Program-made: the position numbers and the translations under genes
Shown: positions 24,511 through 32,324 of the stretch, in pieces
Layout: each line of letters starts with the position of its first letter
Numbering within the stretch: position 1 is the first letter of the stretch
Notes under the pieces: model-generated
Seen by the model: only the letters and a program-made list of their open reading frames with translations
Database searches by the model: none
What the model was told of the DNA's origin: nothing
Assembly (NCBI GenBank): GCA_002367105.1
Contig: DFCS01000015.1
Coordinates: forward strand, 8,976 to 72,975
DNA from: Hungatella sp. UBA3048
Lineage (GTDB): Bacteria > Bacillota > Clostridia > Lachnospirales > Lachnospiraceae
DNA: 64,000 nucleotides
Reading direction: 5' to 3'

Positions 24511-25869
24511 CTATGAAAATATCTCTTCATCCGATGGCTGCTTCCAGTTCTTCTTAACCAGAACTATCCTGCTCTTATTCATCAGATGGGTAAAAAACAG
24601 ATTTTCACTGATGGCGTTATTGCCCCAGCTTCCGCAGCCCAGAGTCGTGGTGGGATTTAACGAATTGGCAAATGCCCCGCCTGCCATGCCGGAACTGGTC
24701 TGGTTGACCATTACCCGGCTTACGGGAAGCTTTACCCCTGCAAATTCGATATGCGCTCGATTATCTGACTGAATATCTGCAGAATGGCCTTCCCCCTCCA
24801 CCAATAAATTCTGATAAGCAATTTCTACGGCGTCCTCCCAGGTTTTGTAGCTGTAAGCAGCCATTATGGGACACATTTTCTCCTTGCTCCATACAATCCC
24901 TGCTCCATACCTTTTTGGTTTTACAACAATTACCTTCCTGTCCTCAGGAATAGATATCCCTGCCAGCCCTGCAATGACCTGCACGGACTGGCCTACCACA
25001 TGCTTACTGATGATTCCACCCGGGAACACCACTTCCGCCAGCTTAGCCATTACGTTTGGATCGTCAATCACATATGCCCCCTGGTCCTCGAACTCCTTCA
25101 TGATCCCTTCATAATCCTTCTCCGGGGCGATAATGCTCTGGGTACCGGAACAGATGATGCCATTGTCAAAAATACGGCTGGCAATCATACGGCCTGCTGC
25201 CTCTTTGTAATTGATTCCTTCGTCAATCAATCCCTGGACATTACCCGGGCCAACACCATAGCTGGGCTTTCCGCTGGAGTATGCGGACTTCACCATTGCC
25301 ATACCGCCGGTCGCAATCACTGCATCACAGGCTGCCATGAGTTCTGTGGTCAGTTCTACACTTGGTTCCTCCATAACAAGAAAGATATCCCTTGGCACTC
25401 CCATCCGGTCTAATTCCTTATAATACAGATCTGCTACTGCTGCCGCGCATTTCCTGCCTCTGGGGTGAGGAGCGATGATAATGGTATTTTGGCACTTGAT
25501 GGCGAACATGGCATTGCACATGGGTGTGACCACCGGATTTGTACAGGGAGTAGCTGCCGCGATGATGCCCATTGGCTTTGCCATCTCAATAATTCCTGCC
25601 TCTTCATCCCTTCCAATGATTCCAACCGATTTCCTGCCTTTCATGGCATTCCAGATAAGTCTGGACTTCCCTTTGTTTTTCAATATCTTGTCTTCATAAA
25701 CTCCCATGCGGCTTTCCTCCACAGCCAGCTTTGCCAGTGGCTCTGCATGGTCGAAAACCACCTTTGCGAACATCTTTACAATCTCATCTGTTTTAGCCTG
25801 GTCATAGGCGGCCAGTATCTCCTGCGCCTTTCTGGAACGCTCCACCAATGTATGAACATACGAACCCAT
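24511..25869 (-). CDS. sucD: CoA-acylating succinate-semialdehyde dehydrogenase
   Basis: A 452-residue acylating aldehyde dehydrogenase related to SucD of C. kluyveri and to the AdhE aldehyde domain. The catalytic cysteine lies in NGIICSGTQS. The cofactor region KPMGIIAAATPCTNPVVTPM and VGPGNVQGLID are typical of the CoA-dependent subgroup, and NTTTTLGCGSWGNN-type residues close the protein. It reduces succinyl-CoA with NAD(P)H to succinate semialdehyde. It is the first gene of the sucD-4hbD-abfD-cat2-cat2 operon. Upstream on the minus strand an AT-rich stretch (about 25,895-25,960) must hold the promoter; a TAAAAT hexamer with a TGTG extension is a candidate -10, without a convincing -35. 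Confidence 0.92.
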   Translation of the reverse strand: MGSYVHTLVERSRKAQEILAAYDQAKTDEIVKMFAKVVFDHAEPLAKLAVEESRMGVYEDKILKNKGKSRLIWNAMKGRKSVGIIGRDEEAGIIEMAKPMGIIAAATPCTNPVVTPMCNAMFAIKCQNTIIIAPHPRGRKCAAAVADLYYKELDRMGVPRDIFLVMEEPSVELTTELMAACDAVIATGGMAMVKSAYSSGKPSYGVGPGNVQGLIDEGINYKEAAGRMIASRIFDNGIICSGTQSIIAPEKDYEGIMKEFEDQGAYVIDDPNVMAKLAEVVFPGGIISKHVVGQSVQVIAGLAGISIPEDRKVIVVKPKRYGAGIVWSKEKMCPIMAAYSYKTWEDAVEIAYQNLLVEGEGHSADIQSDNRAHIEFAGVKLPVSRVMVNQTSSGMAGGAFANSLNPTTTLGCGSWGNNAISENLFFTHLMNKSRIVLVKKNWKQPSDEEIFS

Positions 25870-25994
25870 CCTTTGTTACTCCCTTCTAGTTATTTTTTTA
25901 ACATTCTTGTTTTTATTTTAACACATTTTACCTTTGTTGAAAAATACCAATAACTGATTGCTTATGATAGGATTTTCGAATGAAAAAGCACAAC

Positions 25995-26022
25995 AAAAAA
26001 CCGCCACTTTCGTGACGGTTTA
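25995..26022 (-). terminator. Terminator after the amino acid ABC operon
   Basis: On the minus strand AACCGTCACG pairs with GTGGCGGTT (one mismatch) and is followed by TTTTTT. It separates the ABC transporter operon from sucD. Confidence 0.75.
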
Positions 26023-26090
26023 GACCAAACCAGTATTAAAAAACGTAAAATCCTTATAGCCTGGAATTGTGGGATAAGGCGCTCTGTTAT

Positions 26091-26840
26091 TTAAAGCACC
26101 TTACTCAAAAACAGCTTCAATCTGTCATTTTGAGGATTGGCAAAAAACTCATTTGGTTCATTTTCTTCCAGGAAATAGCCGCCGTCCATGAACATGACCC
26201 GGGTCGCCACTTCTCTGGCAAACCCCATTTCGTGAGTAACCACGACCATGGTCATCTTCTCGTCAGCCAGTTCCCGCATTACATTTAACACCTCGCCTAC
26301 CATCTCTGGATCAAGAGCGGAAGTTGGTTCGTCAAACAGCATGACATCCGGATTCATGCACAGCGCACGGACAATGGCGATACGCTGCTTCTGCCCGCCG
26401 GATAACTGATTGGGATAAGAGTCCGCCCTGTCGGCAAGACCCACCTTACGAAGAAGTCCTAAGGCCTGCTCTTTGGCCTCCTTCTTACTGCGTCCCTGAA
26501 GCTTCATGGGCGCAAGGGTCAGATTCTTTAGAATCGTCATATGAGGAAACAGGTTAAACTGCTGAAACACCATTCCCATCTTCTGACGGTGCTTATCAAT
26601 GTCGGTTTTCTTATCTACAATGTCCACGCCTTCAAACAGGATATGTCCTCCGCTGGGTTCCTCCAGACGGTTTAAGCAGCGGAGAAATGTGCTTTTTCCT
26701 GAACCGGAAGGCCCGATCACGCATACTACGTCTCCTTTATAAATATCAACGGTAATATCCTTAAGCACTTCTACGTCGCCAAACTTTTTCCCCAGATTCT
26801 GTACCTGAATCAGGGGGTTTTCCATTCTATTAATGCTCAC
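26091..26840 (-). CDS. Polar amino acid ABC transporter ATP-binding protein
   Basis: A 249-residue GlnQ/HisP-type ATPase: Walker A GPSGSGKST, Q-loop QQFNLFPH, signature LSGGQKQRIAI, Walker B VMLFDEPTSALD and the switch His in VVTHEM. The frame starts with GTG at 26840, 11 bp inside the permease gene, behind GGAGG; an ATG at 26825 is an alternative without a good Shine-Dalgarno. It energises the permease and binding protein encoded upstream. The amino acid transported cannot be assigned; glutamine or cystine-type uptake is possible. Confidence 0.93.
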   Translation of the reverse strand: MSINRMENPLIQVQNLGKKFGDVEVLKDITVDIYKGDVVCVIGPSGSGKSTFLRCLNRLEEPSGGHILFEGVDIVDKKTDIDKHRQKMGMVFQQFNLFPHMTILKNLTLAPMKLQGRSKKEAKEQALGLLRKVGLADRADSYPNQLSGGQKQRIAIVRALCMNPDVMLFDEPTSALDPEMVGEVLNVMRELADEKMTMVVVTHEMGFAREVATRVMFMDGGYFLEENEPNEFFANPQNDRLKLFLSKVL

Positions 26841-27522
26841 TTCTGTGCAGCCTCCTCTCCAGTAATTTTACGAGATATGAAAATACCATTACCATAATCA
26901 GATAAATAATGGCCACTGCAATCAGAGGCATAAACGCAGAATAAGTACGGCTCTTGATGATATCGCCGCCCTTGGTCAAATCCTGCAGCCCTATGTAACC
27001 TGCCACAGAAGTCTCCTTTAAAAGGACGATAAATTCGTTAGCAAGGGTAGGAACCACATTTTTAAAAGCCTGGGGCATAACGATGAACCACATGGTCTGG
27101 GCGTAATTAAGGCCCAGGCTTCGGCCGGCCTCAAACTGTCCTTTTTCAATGGAACTGATACCGCTGCGGAAGATTTCAGCCACATAGGCGCCAGAGTTGA
27201 TTCCAAATGCCAGAATCGCTGTTGGCACCTGGCCCGGATCATTGGATGCAAAGATGACAAAATACATGATCATCAGCTGTACAACCACCGGCGTCCCGCG
27301 GATCACCGTCAGATAAACGCTGCAAACTGCATTTAATAGTTTCAGCTTATGGGTATTTTCATAGGTTGAACGAATGATTGCAACCAGAAATCCCAGCACA
27401 ATACCGATCAAAACTGCAAAAAACGTGATCTTTAACGTGTTTTGCAGGCCGCCGGTAATGTATTTCCAACGGTCATCTACGATAAAATTCTGATAAAAAT
27501 CATCTCTTAGCTTTTCCCACAT
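26830..27522 (-). CDS. Polar amino acid ABC transporter permease
   Basis: A 230-residue HisM/GlnP-family membrane protein with about five helices. It has the typical N-terminal entry GLQNTLKITFFAVLIGIVLG and the EAA-loop region FEAGRSLGLNYAQTMWFIVMPQAFKNVVPTLANEFIVLLKETS that docks to the ATPase. ATG 27522 follows AAGGAAG. It overlaps the ATPase gene by 11 bp and follows the binding protein gene by 18 bp. Confidence 0.93.
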   Translation of the reverse strand: MWEKLRDDFYQNFIVDDRWKYITGGLQNTLKITFFAVLIGIVLGFLVAIIRSTYENTHKLKLLNAVCSVYLTVIRGTPVVVQLMIMYFVIFASNDPGQVPTAILAFGINSGAYVAEIFRSGISSIEKGQFEAGRSLGLNYAQTMWFIVMPQAFKNVVPTLANEFIVLLKETSVAGYIGLQDLTKGGDIIKSRTYSAFMPLIAVAIIYLIMVMVFSYLVKLLERRLHRSEH

Positions 27523-27540
27523 GGCACTCTTCCTTTTTTA

Positions 27541-28311
27541 TTATTCCGCGGTAATGTATTTATCCACGATCTTCTTTAATTCACCGGATTCCTTTAATTC
27601 CTTAATGGCACCGTTTAACTTATCTAACAGCTCTTTGTTGTCTTTTTTAACAGCGATTGCATACTCTTCCTCGGTAAATGCTTCGTCAAGGATCGCCAGT
27701 CCGGCATTTTCCTTTACAAATACCTTAGCAGGCTCACGGTCAATGATGACTGCATCAATTTTGTCCTGAGTAAGTGCCATAACAGCTTCCATTCCCTTAT
27801 TATAACGCTTAACTTCCGCATTCTCAATATCATCTGCATAAATATCACCGGTGGTGCCGGTCTGTACACCAATCTTCTTTCCAGTTAAATCATCCGGTGT
27901 TTTGATCTCGCTGCCTTCTTTCACAATGATTACCTGGGCTGCTTCTGCATAGGTATCGGTAAAATCAACATTTTTCTTTCGGTCTTCGTTGACGGTCATA
28001 CCGGCGGCAGTAAAGTCCGCCTTACCGGACTGAACAGCCGGGATCAGGGAATCAAAGGCCATATCCTGAATTTCCAGCTCCACACCCATCTTATCGGCGA
28101 TTGCCCTTGCAATATCCGCATCAATTCCTACGATCTCATTTTTATCATAATACTCATAGGGCGGAAATTCTGCATTGGTTACCATAACCAGTTTTCCTGC
28201 TTCTTTCTGCTCCGCAGCAGTTGTTTCTGTCTTTGTTCCGGAACCTGTACAAGCAGTTAATAAAGCTGCCATACATGCAACACCCACCATAGCAATTACA
28301 TTCTTTTTCAT
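27541..28311 (-). CDS. Amino acid ABC transporter substrate-binding lipoprotein
   Basis: A 256-residue family 3 solute-binding protein. ATG 28311 (GAGGAGG upstream) starts a lipoprotein signal peptide, MKKNVIAMVGVACMAALLTAC, with lipobox Cys about residue 21. The mature part contains the family entry NAEFPPYEYYDKNEIVGIDADIARAIA and the GIQTGTTG-type hinge (KIGVQTGTTGDIYADD). It captures an amino acid outside the membrane for the permease. A longer upstream frame (to 28335) is rejected because it precedes the ribosome binding site. Confidence 0.93.
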   Translation of the reverse strand: MKKNVIAMVGVACMAALLTACTGSGTKTETTAAEQKEAGKLVMVTNAEFPPYEYYDKNEIVGIDADIARAIADKMGVELEIQDMAFDSLIPAVQSGKADFTAAGMTVNEDRKKNVDFTDTYAEAAQVIIVKEGSEIKTPDDLTGKKIGVQTGTTGDIYADDIENAEVKRYNKGMEAVMALTQDKIDAVIIDREPAKVFVKENAGLAILDEAFTEEEYAIAVKKDNKELLDKLNGAIKELKESGELKKIVDKYITAE

Positions 28312-28372
28312 AATGATTCCTCCTCTTATATACACAAATATGCATAATTATTAAATAAAGTGCTAGTTATAC

Positions 28373-28400
28373 ATTATATAGCATTTTCGGAATTAATCAA
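28373..28400 (-). promoter_or_regulatory. Promoter of the amino acid ABC operon
   Basis: Minus-strand TTGATT (28395-28400) and TATAAT (28373-28378) with a 16-bp spacer, about 60 bp upstream of the binding-protein start. Confidence 0.6.
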
Positions 28401-28450
28401 GTACTTAATAAGAAGAAGATTCTTATTTTTCTGAAGAATTTTCATTTATC

Positions 28451-28479
28451 TTGCATGATTTCAGGCAATCCTATATAAT
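28451..28479 (+). promoter_or_regulatory. Candidate promoter of the YwaF-like gene
   Basis: TTGCAT (28451-28456), 17-bp spacer, TATAAT (28474-28479). The transcript would have about 125 nt of leader before the start at 28612; nothing else recognisable is seen in the 300-bp gap between the two divergent genes. Confidence 0.5.
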
Positions 28480-28611
28480 ATGGTTTATCGGAATCTGCAG
28501 AGCAAGTTTCAATAAAAGGGCTGCTTTCCAGCTCGTCAATCCGATGATCGCAAATGCGTTTTACGATCATGCATCTTAATCAGAAGCAAGAAAGGAAGGT
28601 CGGTAATCGCT

Positions 28612-29388
28612 ATGAAGGAACTCCTTGAAAAAACAGCATGGCCCATGAATCCGCCGGCTCCTTATTCTCTGTTCCACATCATATTTATTGCCGTAGGGCT
28701 TGCCTCTGTGGTTTTTCTGGCTTATTACACCACCAGAAAAATAAACAGCTTAAGGCTTCCGCGGCTGCTTTTTTTCTGCGGCATTCTTCTGGCTGCCACC
28801 GAATGCTGGAAACAGCTATTTTTATATTATGTGGTAAATGAACAGACCTACAACTGGTGGTATTTTCCATTTCAGCTTTGCAGCCTTCCCATGTATCTCT
28901 GCCTCATTCTTCCGCTGGTCCCTTCTAAGTACGTGCAAAGGGTGCTTTGCACCTTTATGCAGGATTTCAACCTTTTAGGAGGCATTATGGCACTGGCAGA
29001 ACCATCGGGGCTTTTTCATCCTTACTGGTTCTTAACCCTTCACGGTTTGATCTGGCACCTGCTTTTGATTTATATAGGGCTGGTCATCGCATTTTCCCGT
29101 CTTTCCGATACATCGCTTTTGGGATTCGTGCGGACGCTTCCCCTGTTTTTCATCTGCTGCATCATAGCTACTATTATCAATCGGACGGCAAAGCCTTTGG
29201 GTCAGGCTGATATGTTCTACATCTCTCCCTATTACCCGTCGGCTCAGATCGTTTTTCATGAAATTGCGTTAAAATACGGCATATCCATAGGGAATGCTGT
29301 TTATCTGTTTGCCACCTGCCTGGGCGGCTTTCTGTTTCATGTTATATTTTATAAATTTCACTTGTTTTCTGCCCAGACCGAAGCTTAA
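28612..29388 (+). CDS. YwaF/TMEM164-type integral membrane protein
   Basis: A 258-residue protein with about seven hydrophobic helices, matching the conserved YwaF (TIGR02206) membrane family: WWYFPFQLCSLPMYLCLILP after the second helix, FFHPYW-type LFHPYWFLTLHGLIWHLLLIYIG in the middle. Conserved His and aromatic residues near the membrane face are seen, but the biochemical role of the family is not established. ATG 28612 lies 12 nt after GGAAGG, a long spacing. It is the first of two plus-strand genes; the next starts 43 bp later. Confidence 0.8.
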   Translation: MKELLEKTAWPMNPPAPYSLFHIIFIAVGLASVVFLAYYTTRKINSLRLPRLLFFCGILLAATECWKQLFLYYVVNEQTYNWWYFPFQLCSLPMYLCLILPLVPSKYVQRVLCTFMQDFNLLGGIMALAEPSGLFHPYWFLTLHGLIWHLLLIYIGLVIAFSRLSDTSLLGFVRTLPLFFICCIIATIINRTAKPLGQADMFYISPYYPSAQIVFHEIALKYGISIGNAVYLFATCLGGFLFHVIFYKFHLFSAQTEA

Positions 29389-29431
29389 CCGGGCAATACT
29401 GTGGATATCATAACTTAGGAGGAAACATTAC

Positions 29432-29857
29432 ATGTCAGACACAACATCAAAAAGAGTGGAAGAAGCTCTGAACAAGCATGCTAAGGGGTATAATTGCGCA
29501 CAGTCCGTCTCCTGTGCCTTCTGTGATAAAACAGGCATTGACGAGGAAACCATGTTTCGCATTACGGAAGGCATGGGCCTTGGTATGGGCGGTATGGAAG
29601 GTACATGCGGAGCCATCAGCGCTGCTGCCGTACTTTCCGGACTAAAGAACAGTTCCGCCCACTTAGACCGGCCGGATTCCAAGAGGACCTCTCACGAAGC
29701 GTCAAAAAAATGTTTGTCAGAATTTAAGGAACAAAACAAAAGTGTGATCTGCAAGGATTTAAAGGGTGTGGAAACCGGAAAGGTCCTCCGTTCCTGCAAT
29801 GACTGCATCGCAGATGCCGTAAGAATCATAGACCATGAATTATTTGGAGAAGAATAA
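29432..29857 (+). CDS. C_GCAxxG_C_C family protein
   Basis: A 141-residue protein of the C-GCAxxG-C-C family (putative redox-active protein). The conserved cysteines are seen in YNCAQSV, GTCGAISAAAVLSGL, the KKC near residue 93, VICKDL and CNDCIADA. Such proteins are common in anaerobes next to redox or membrane proteins; they may bind metal or an Fe-S cluster, but function is unknown. TAGGAGG precedes ATG 29432. A terminator follows directly. Confidence 0.85.
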   Translation: MSDTTSKRVEEALNKHAKGYNCAQSVSCAFCDKTGIDEETMFRITEGMGLGMGGMEGTCGAISAAAVLSGLKNSSAHLDRPDSKRTSHEASKKCLSEFKEQNKSVICKDLKGVETGKVLRSCNDCIADAVRIIDHELFGEE

Positions 29858-29865
29858 CGTACATT

Positions 29866-29920
29866 GGGAGAATCTCCCATAAGCCTGACAGGGCCTATTG
29901 GAGATTCTTTATATTTTTTT
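29866..29920 (+). terminator. Intrinsic terminator after the C_GCAxxG_C_C gene
   Basis: GAATCTCC (29870-29877) pairs with GGAGATTC (29900-29907), followed by a T-rich run to 29920. Confidence 0.8.
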
Positions 29921-29924
29921 ATCC

Positions 29925-30662
29925 TTAACTTTCCCCTTCATCCGGCAGCTTTCTGGCCGCTTTCACATCTGAAAGGAACTTCTTCCACGCATCCTCATGA
30001 GCTACGAAATACCTTGGACAGTCCTTACCTGTGGCATCGTAATGCCTTATCACGTCTTTTTCCGTTAATCCCAGATTCCTGCAAAGCCAGGCCGTCAGTT
30101 TTACCAGGGAATCATAGGTTTCATCATTAAATTTCCCTGTCTCATCAGGATGGCAGCATTCAATGGATACCGTATCCATATTTTTTTCCTTGGATGTAGC
30201 ATAAGCTACTTCATAAATGGGAATTCCCTGAAGTATTTCGCCTTCCAGTCCTATCATAAAATGGCTGCTGGCCGAAATCTTCTTGTCTCCTGTCTGGTTC
30301 TTCAGACTGTCAAAATAATTCAAGTTCTGTTTGGCCGTAGTACCTGGATTGGCCACATAATGAACCACAATTCCATCCGCTCTTTTCATTTCTGTCCTAG
30401 GTCTTGAATAAGGATTTGGCTCAATATAGTCCTCCTCCACCCAGTCAGGCATGGTAACCCTCTTTAAATCCACATAATTTTTAAAAAACAGCAGACTGAT
30501 CCCCCACGCGAGTCCTGCCAGGGCTATGGACAGAATGATTATTCTGACCACTATGTAGATGATACGCCTTCTTTTTTGCTGCTTCTTTTGCTTCTGCCGC
30601 CTTATTCTGGCGCGGCGGCGGCGTTCCAGTTCGTCATAGCTTTCTTTTGTCTGATTCGTCAT
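29925..30662 (-). CDS. Membrane-anchored N-acetylmuramoyl-L-alanine amidase (Amidase_2)
   Basis: A 245-residue protein with a very basic cytoplasmic N terminus (residues 14-33), one transmembrane helix (about 34-60) and an extracellular amidase_2/PGRP-type domain. Zinc and catalytic ligands are visible as VVHYVANPG, SSHFMIG and IRHYDATGKDCPRYF. It should cut the lactyl-peptide bond of peptidoglycan at the cell surface. ATG 30662 follows AGGAGTT. It is single, converging on the C_GCAxxG gene. The uncleaved anchor suggests it stays membrane-bound. Confidence 0.9.
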   Translation of the reverse strand: MTNQTKESYDELERRRRARIRRQKQKKQQKRRRIIYIVVRIIILSIALAGLAWGISLLFFKNYVDLKRVTMPDWVEEDYIEPNPYSRPRTEMKRADGIVVHYVANPGTTAKQNLNYFDSLKNQTGDKKISASSHFMIGLEGEILQGIPIYEVAYATSKEKNMDTVSIECCHPDETGKFNDETYDSLVKLTAWLCRNLGLTEKDVIRHYDATGKDCPRYFVAHEDAWKKFLSDVKAARKLPDEGES

Positions 30663-30764
30663 ATCTCAAACTCCTGATTTTCCCTTTTACTAAGTTTACG
30701 TCTTTCCTTAGGATAAAGTCAATCAGAAACAGGCTAAAACTGCAAATTTAATCTTAAACAGGGA

Positions 30765-30803
30765 AAGCCGGTTCCCTTTTCCTTTAAAAGATGGGACCGG
30801 CTT
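30765..30803 (-). terminator. Terminator downstream of the HPr-like gene
   Basis: AAGCCGGT-T-CCC (30765-30776) and GGGACCGGCTT (30793-30803) form an 11-bp stem with one bulge. The T tract on the minus side is short. Confidence 0.5.
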
Positions 30804-30844
30804 CTTCCGCTCTGTTCCTGCCTGATGTTCTAATATTCCAGTAT

Positions 30845-31066
30845 TTAGGCGGCATGGCCTACTAATTCTTCTGGAGAAGCTGCTGCATTGTGGCAAACAA
30901 TCTCTACCTGTTTTCCAATGCCGATGAGCATAACTCCCATCAGCGACTTTCCGTCAATAACCAGCTGGTTGTAAATGACATCAATATCAAAGCTGCACCT
31001 TTCCGCTCTTACTACAAATGCAACCAGATCTTCCACCGTAGAAAATGTATGTTTCAAATTTCTCAT
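30845..31066 (-). CDS. HPr-like protein lacking the phosphorylatable histidine
   Basis: A 73-residue protein with the HPr fold pattern. The Ser46 region of HPr is clear (VIDGKSLMGVMLIGIG, Ser41 here), but the segment that should read GIHARPAT is STVEDLVAFV with no histidine. It therefore cannot accept phosphate from PEP through enzyme I in the usual way, and may be a Crh-like regulatory partner that keeps only the serine site. ATG 31066 has AAAAGGAGG upstream; the longer frame to 31120 is rejected. It is monocistronic next to the accessory region. Confidence 0.75.
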   Translation of the reverse strand: MRNLKHTFSTVEDLVAFVVRAERCSFDIDVIYNQLVIDGKSLMGVMLIGIGKQVEIVCHNAAASPEELVGHAA

Positions 31067-31364
31067 CCCTGGCACCTCCTTTTCTTGATATTTTTTTGTG
31101 TGTCTTTTTAACAAAAACAAATGGACTTTTCACAAAAAAATATGCACTATTTCATATATGTTCCTATTATTTCCATAGCGCTGGTGCTTATACGGGAAAA
31201 AATGAAAATTTTACTAAAAGTACTATCCAAAATCTTATTTCTCGTGTATAATTGTATCGTTCGTCTTTTCTATAAGGAAAAGAATATACGAAGCGGCCAT
31301 TACGGACTTAATTTGAATTCACGTAATCTCTGCAGAAAAAACAGCATATTTACTACATGAAAGT

Positions 31365-31398
31365 GTATCGAAATGGTCATAACGAGCCGCACTCGAAA
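31365..31398 (+). repeat. Isolated copy of the tRNA-Ser 5' half (copy 1)
   Basis: From GTATCG to CTCGAAA this matches positions 31623-31656 of the intact tRNA-Ser gene with one difference, covering D arm, anticodon stem 5' strand and anticodon loop. The sequence after the anticodon loop diverges at once and cannot complete a tRNA. Confidence 0.8.
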
Positions 31399-31544
31399 GA
31401 CTTGACGCTGTTTGGAAGATCGTTCAGCAAAAAACCTGTAACCATGCGGATTTCCGTTGATTCTAATTGAATAATTCTGTTGAGTTCTCTCCTAAAGTTC
31501 TCTCTTTTTTCCGTGAGACTTCAGGTTTGAATATATTGGGAGAC

Positions 31545-31578
31545 GTATCGAAGAGGTCATAACGAGAACGACTCGAAA
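31545..31578 (+). repeat. Isolated copy of the tRNA-Ser 5' half (copy 2)
   Basis: Same 34-nt segment as copy 1 and as 31623-31656 of the intact gene, with changes mainly in the anticodon stem (AACGA in place of CCGCA). It also breaks off after the anticodon loop. Confidence 0.75.
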
Positions 31579-31616
31579 TCATGTTACTTGCTCCAAAAAC
31601 TGAATAATTATTAAAT

Positions 31617-31702
31617 GGAAGCGTATCGAAGTGGTCATAACGAGCCGCACTCGAAATGCGGTAGTCCGCAAGGGCTCGTGGGTTCGAATCCCACCGCTTC
31701 CG
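31617..31702 (+). tRNA. tRNA-Ser(CGA)
   Basis: An 86-nt class II tRNA. Acceptor GGAAGCG pairs perfectly with CGCTTCC (31695-31701), discriminator G at 31702. The anticodon stem CCGCA/TGCGG encloses loop CTCGAAA, anticodon CGA. A long variable arm and T arm GTGGG-TTCGAAT-CCCAC complete it. No CCA is encoded. It is followed by a strong terminator and by accessory genes, so it is a likely integration site. Confidence 0.95.
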
Positions 31703-31713
31703 CTAACAACAAT

Positions 31714-31747
31714 CCCGCGTAAATCAAGGGTTTACGCGGGTTTTCTT
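31714..31747 (+). terminator. Terminator of tRNA-Ser
   Basis: CCCGCGTAAA (31714-31723) and TTTACGCGGG (31731-31740) form a perfect 10-bp stem with a 7-nt loop, then TTTTCTT. Confidence 0.9.
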
Positions 31748-31781
31748 GTATCTTTTTGTGCCCCTTTTTTCTTAAAGCGGC

Positions 31782-32021
31782 TTAAAATGGTGCCTTGATT
31801 TTTGGTGCCCGACGCATAATTTCATATGCATTAAATGCACAAAAGTAACGCCCGTTTGCAAAAACCGTTAAAGGCGCAACGTATTTGCCATTGGGTTCAA
31901 CAAATGGAATTTGAAAACTGATGTGTGTGTTCATAGTGGTAGCCGTAATATCTCGCTGGCGGGTGTAGGCTTTTTTTAATGAATAGGAATTAGGTGGAGC
32001 ATGGTAATTAAAAATAGACAC
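31782..32021 (-). CDS. Small hypothetical protein next to tRNA-Ser
   Basis: A 79-codon frame starting with GTG at 32021 behind GGGGG (7 nt). The product (SIFNYHAPPNSYSLKKAY... NGRYFCAFNAYEIMRRAP) has no transmembrane segment and no motif I recognise. It has plausible codon usage and a possible ribosome binding site and lies in the accessory region right after the tRNA, so it may be cargo or a remnant of an integrated element. It could also be non-coding. Confidence 0.4.
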   Translation of the reverse strand: MSIFNYHAPPNSYSLKKAYTRQRDITATTMNTHISFQIPFVEPNGKYVAPLTVFANGRYFCAFNAYEIMRRAPKIKAPF

Positions 32022-32066
32022 GGCGATACCCCCTTTCCAGTAATCACATAGAGTAAGGTTGTTGTC

Positions 32067-32117
32067 AAAAAGAAAGAACCGATAACTACGAGATACATTC
32101 TCATAGATTATCGGCTC
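32067..32117 (-). terminator. Terminator overlapping the end of the KTR gene
   Basis: GAACCGATAA (32076-32085) pairs with TTATCGGCTC (32108-32117); on the minus strand the stem is followed by TTTCTTTTT. The stem includes the stop codon of the Cys-rich protein. Confidence 0.75.
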
Positions 32118-32296
32118 TGCGTCTTAGCGTCTGGCTCTTTGATAACTGACGTATTCAGTTGTTTTACATTGATTACAGTTTCTTGTTTGCATTTTGGACA
32201 GAATAGCGGAAAGTTCTTTATTTCAGTATCTTCCCGTATTTTTAACCTTGTTTTATTGCCGCAAATAGGACACAAAATCCATTCGATCTTTGGCAT
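32108..32296 (-). CDS. Cysteine-rich KTR-domain protein
   Basis: A 62-residue zinc-ribbon-like protein with ILCPICGNKTRLKIREDTEIKNFPLFCPKCKQETVI, the Cys_rich_KTR family. Two CxxC pairs should bind zinc. Small proteins of this family are typical of Tn916-like and other integrative conjugative elements of Firmicutes. GGGAGG precedes ATG 32296. Function unknown. It supports an ICE origin for the neighbourhood. Confidence 0.85.
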   Translation of the reverse strand: MPKIEWILCPICGNKTRLKIREDTEIKNFPLFCPKCKQETVINVKQLNTSVIKEPDAKTQSR

Positions 32297-32324
32297 AGCA
32301 TTCCTCCCACATGGACTTTGTATT

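Larger units (their letters stand above)
31121..31616. other. Non-coding stretch before tRNA-Ser
   Basis: About 500 AT-rich bases without a credible gene; the open frames here have no ribosome binding site and no recognisable protein. It holds a TATAAT hexamer at 31247-31252 that may promote the tRNA transcript, and two 34-nt copies of the tRNA-Ser 5' half listed separately. Confidence 0.6.

Noticed and set aside
31121..31360. A 79-codon plus-strand frame before the tRNA
   Set aside because: Composition is that of AT-rich non-coding DNA, with no start site and no recognisable protein.
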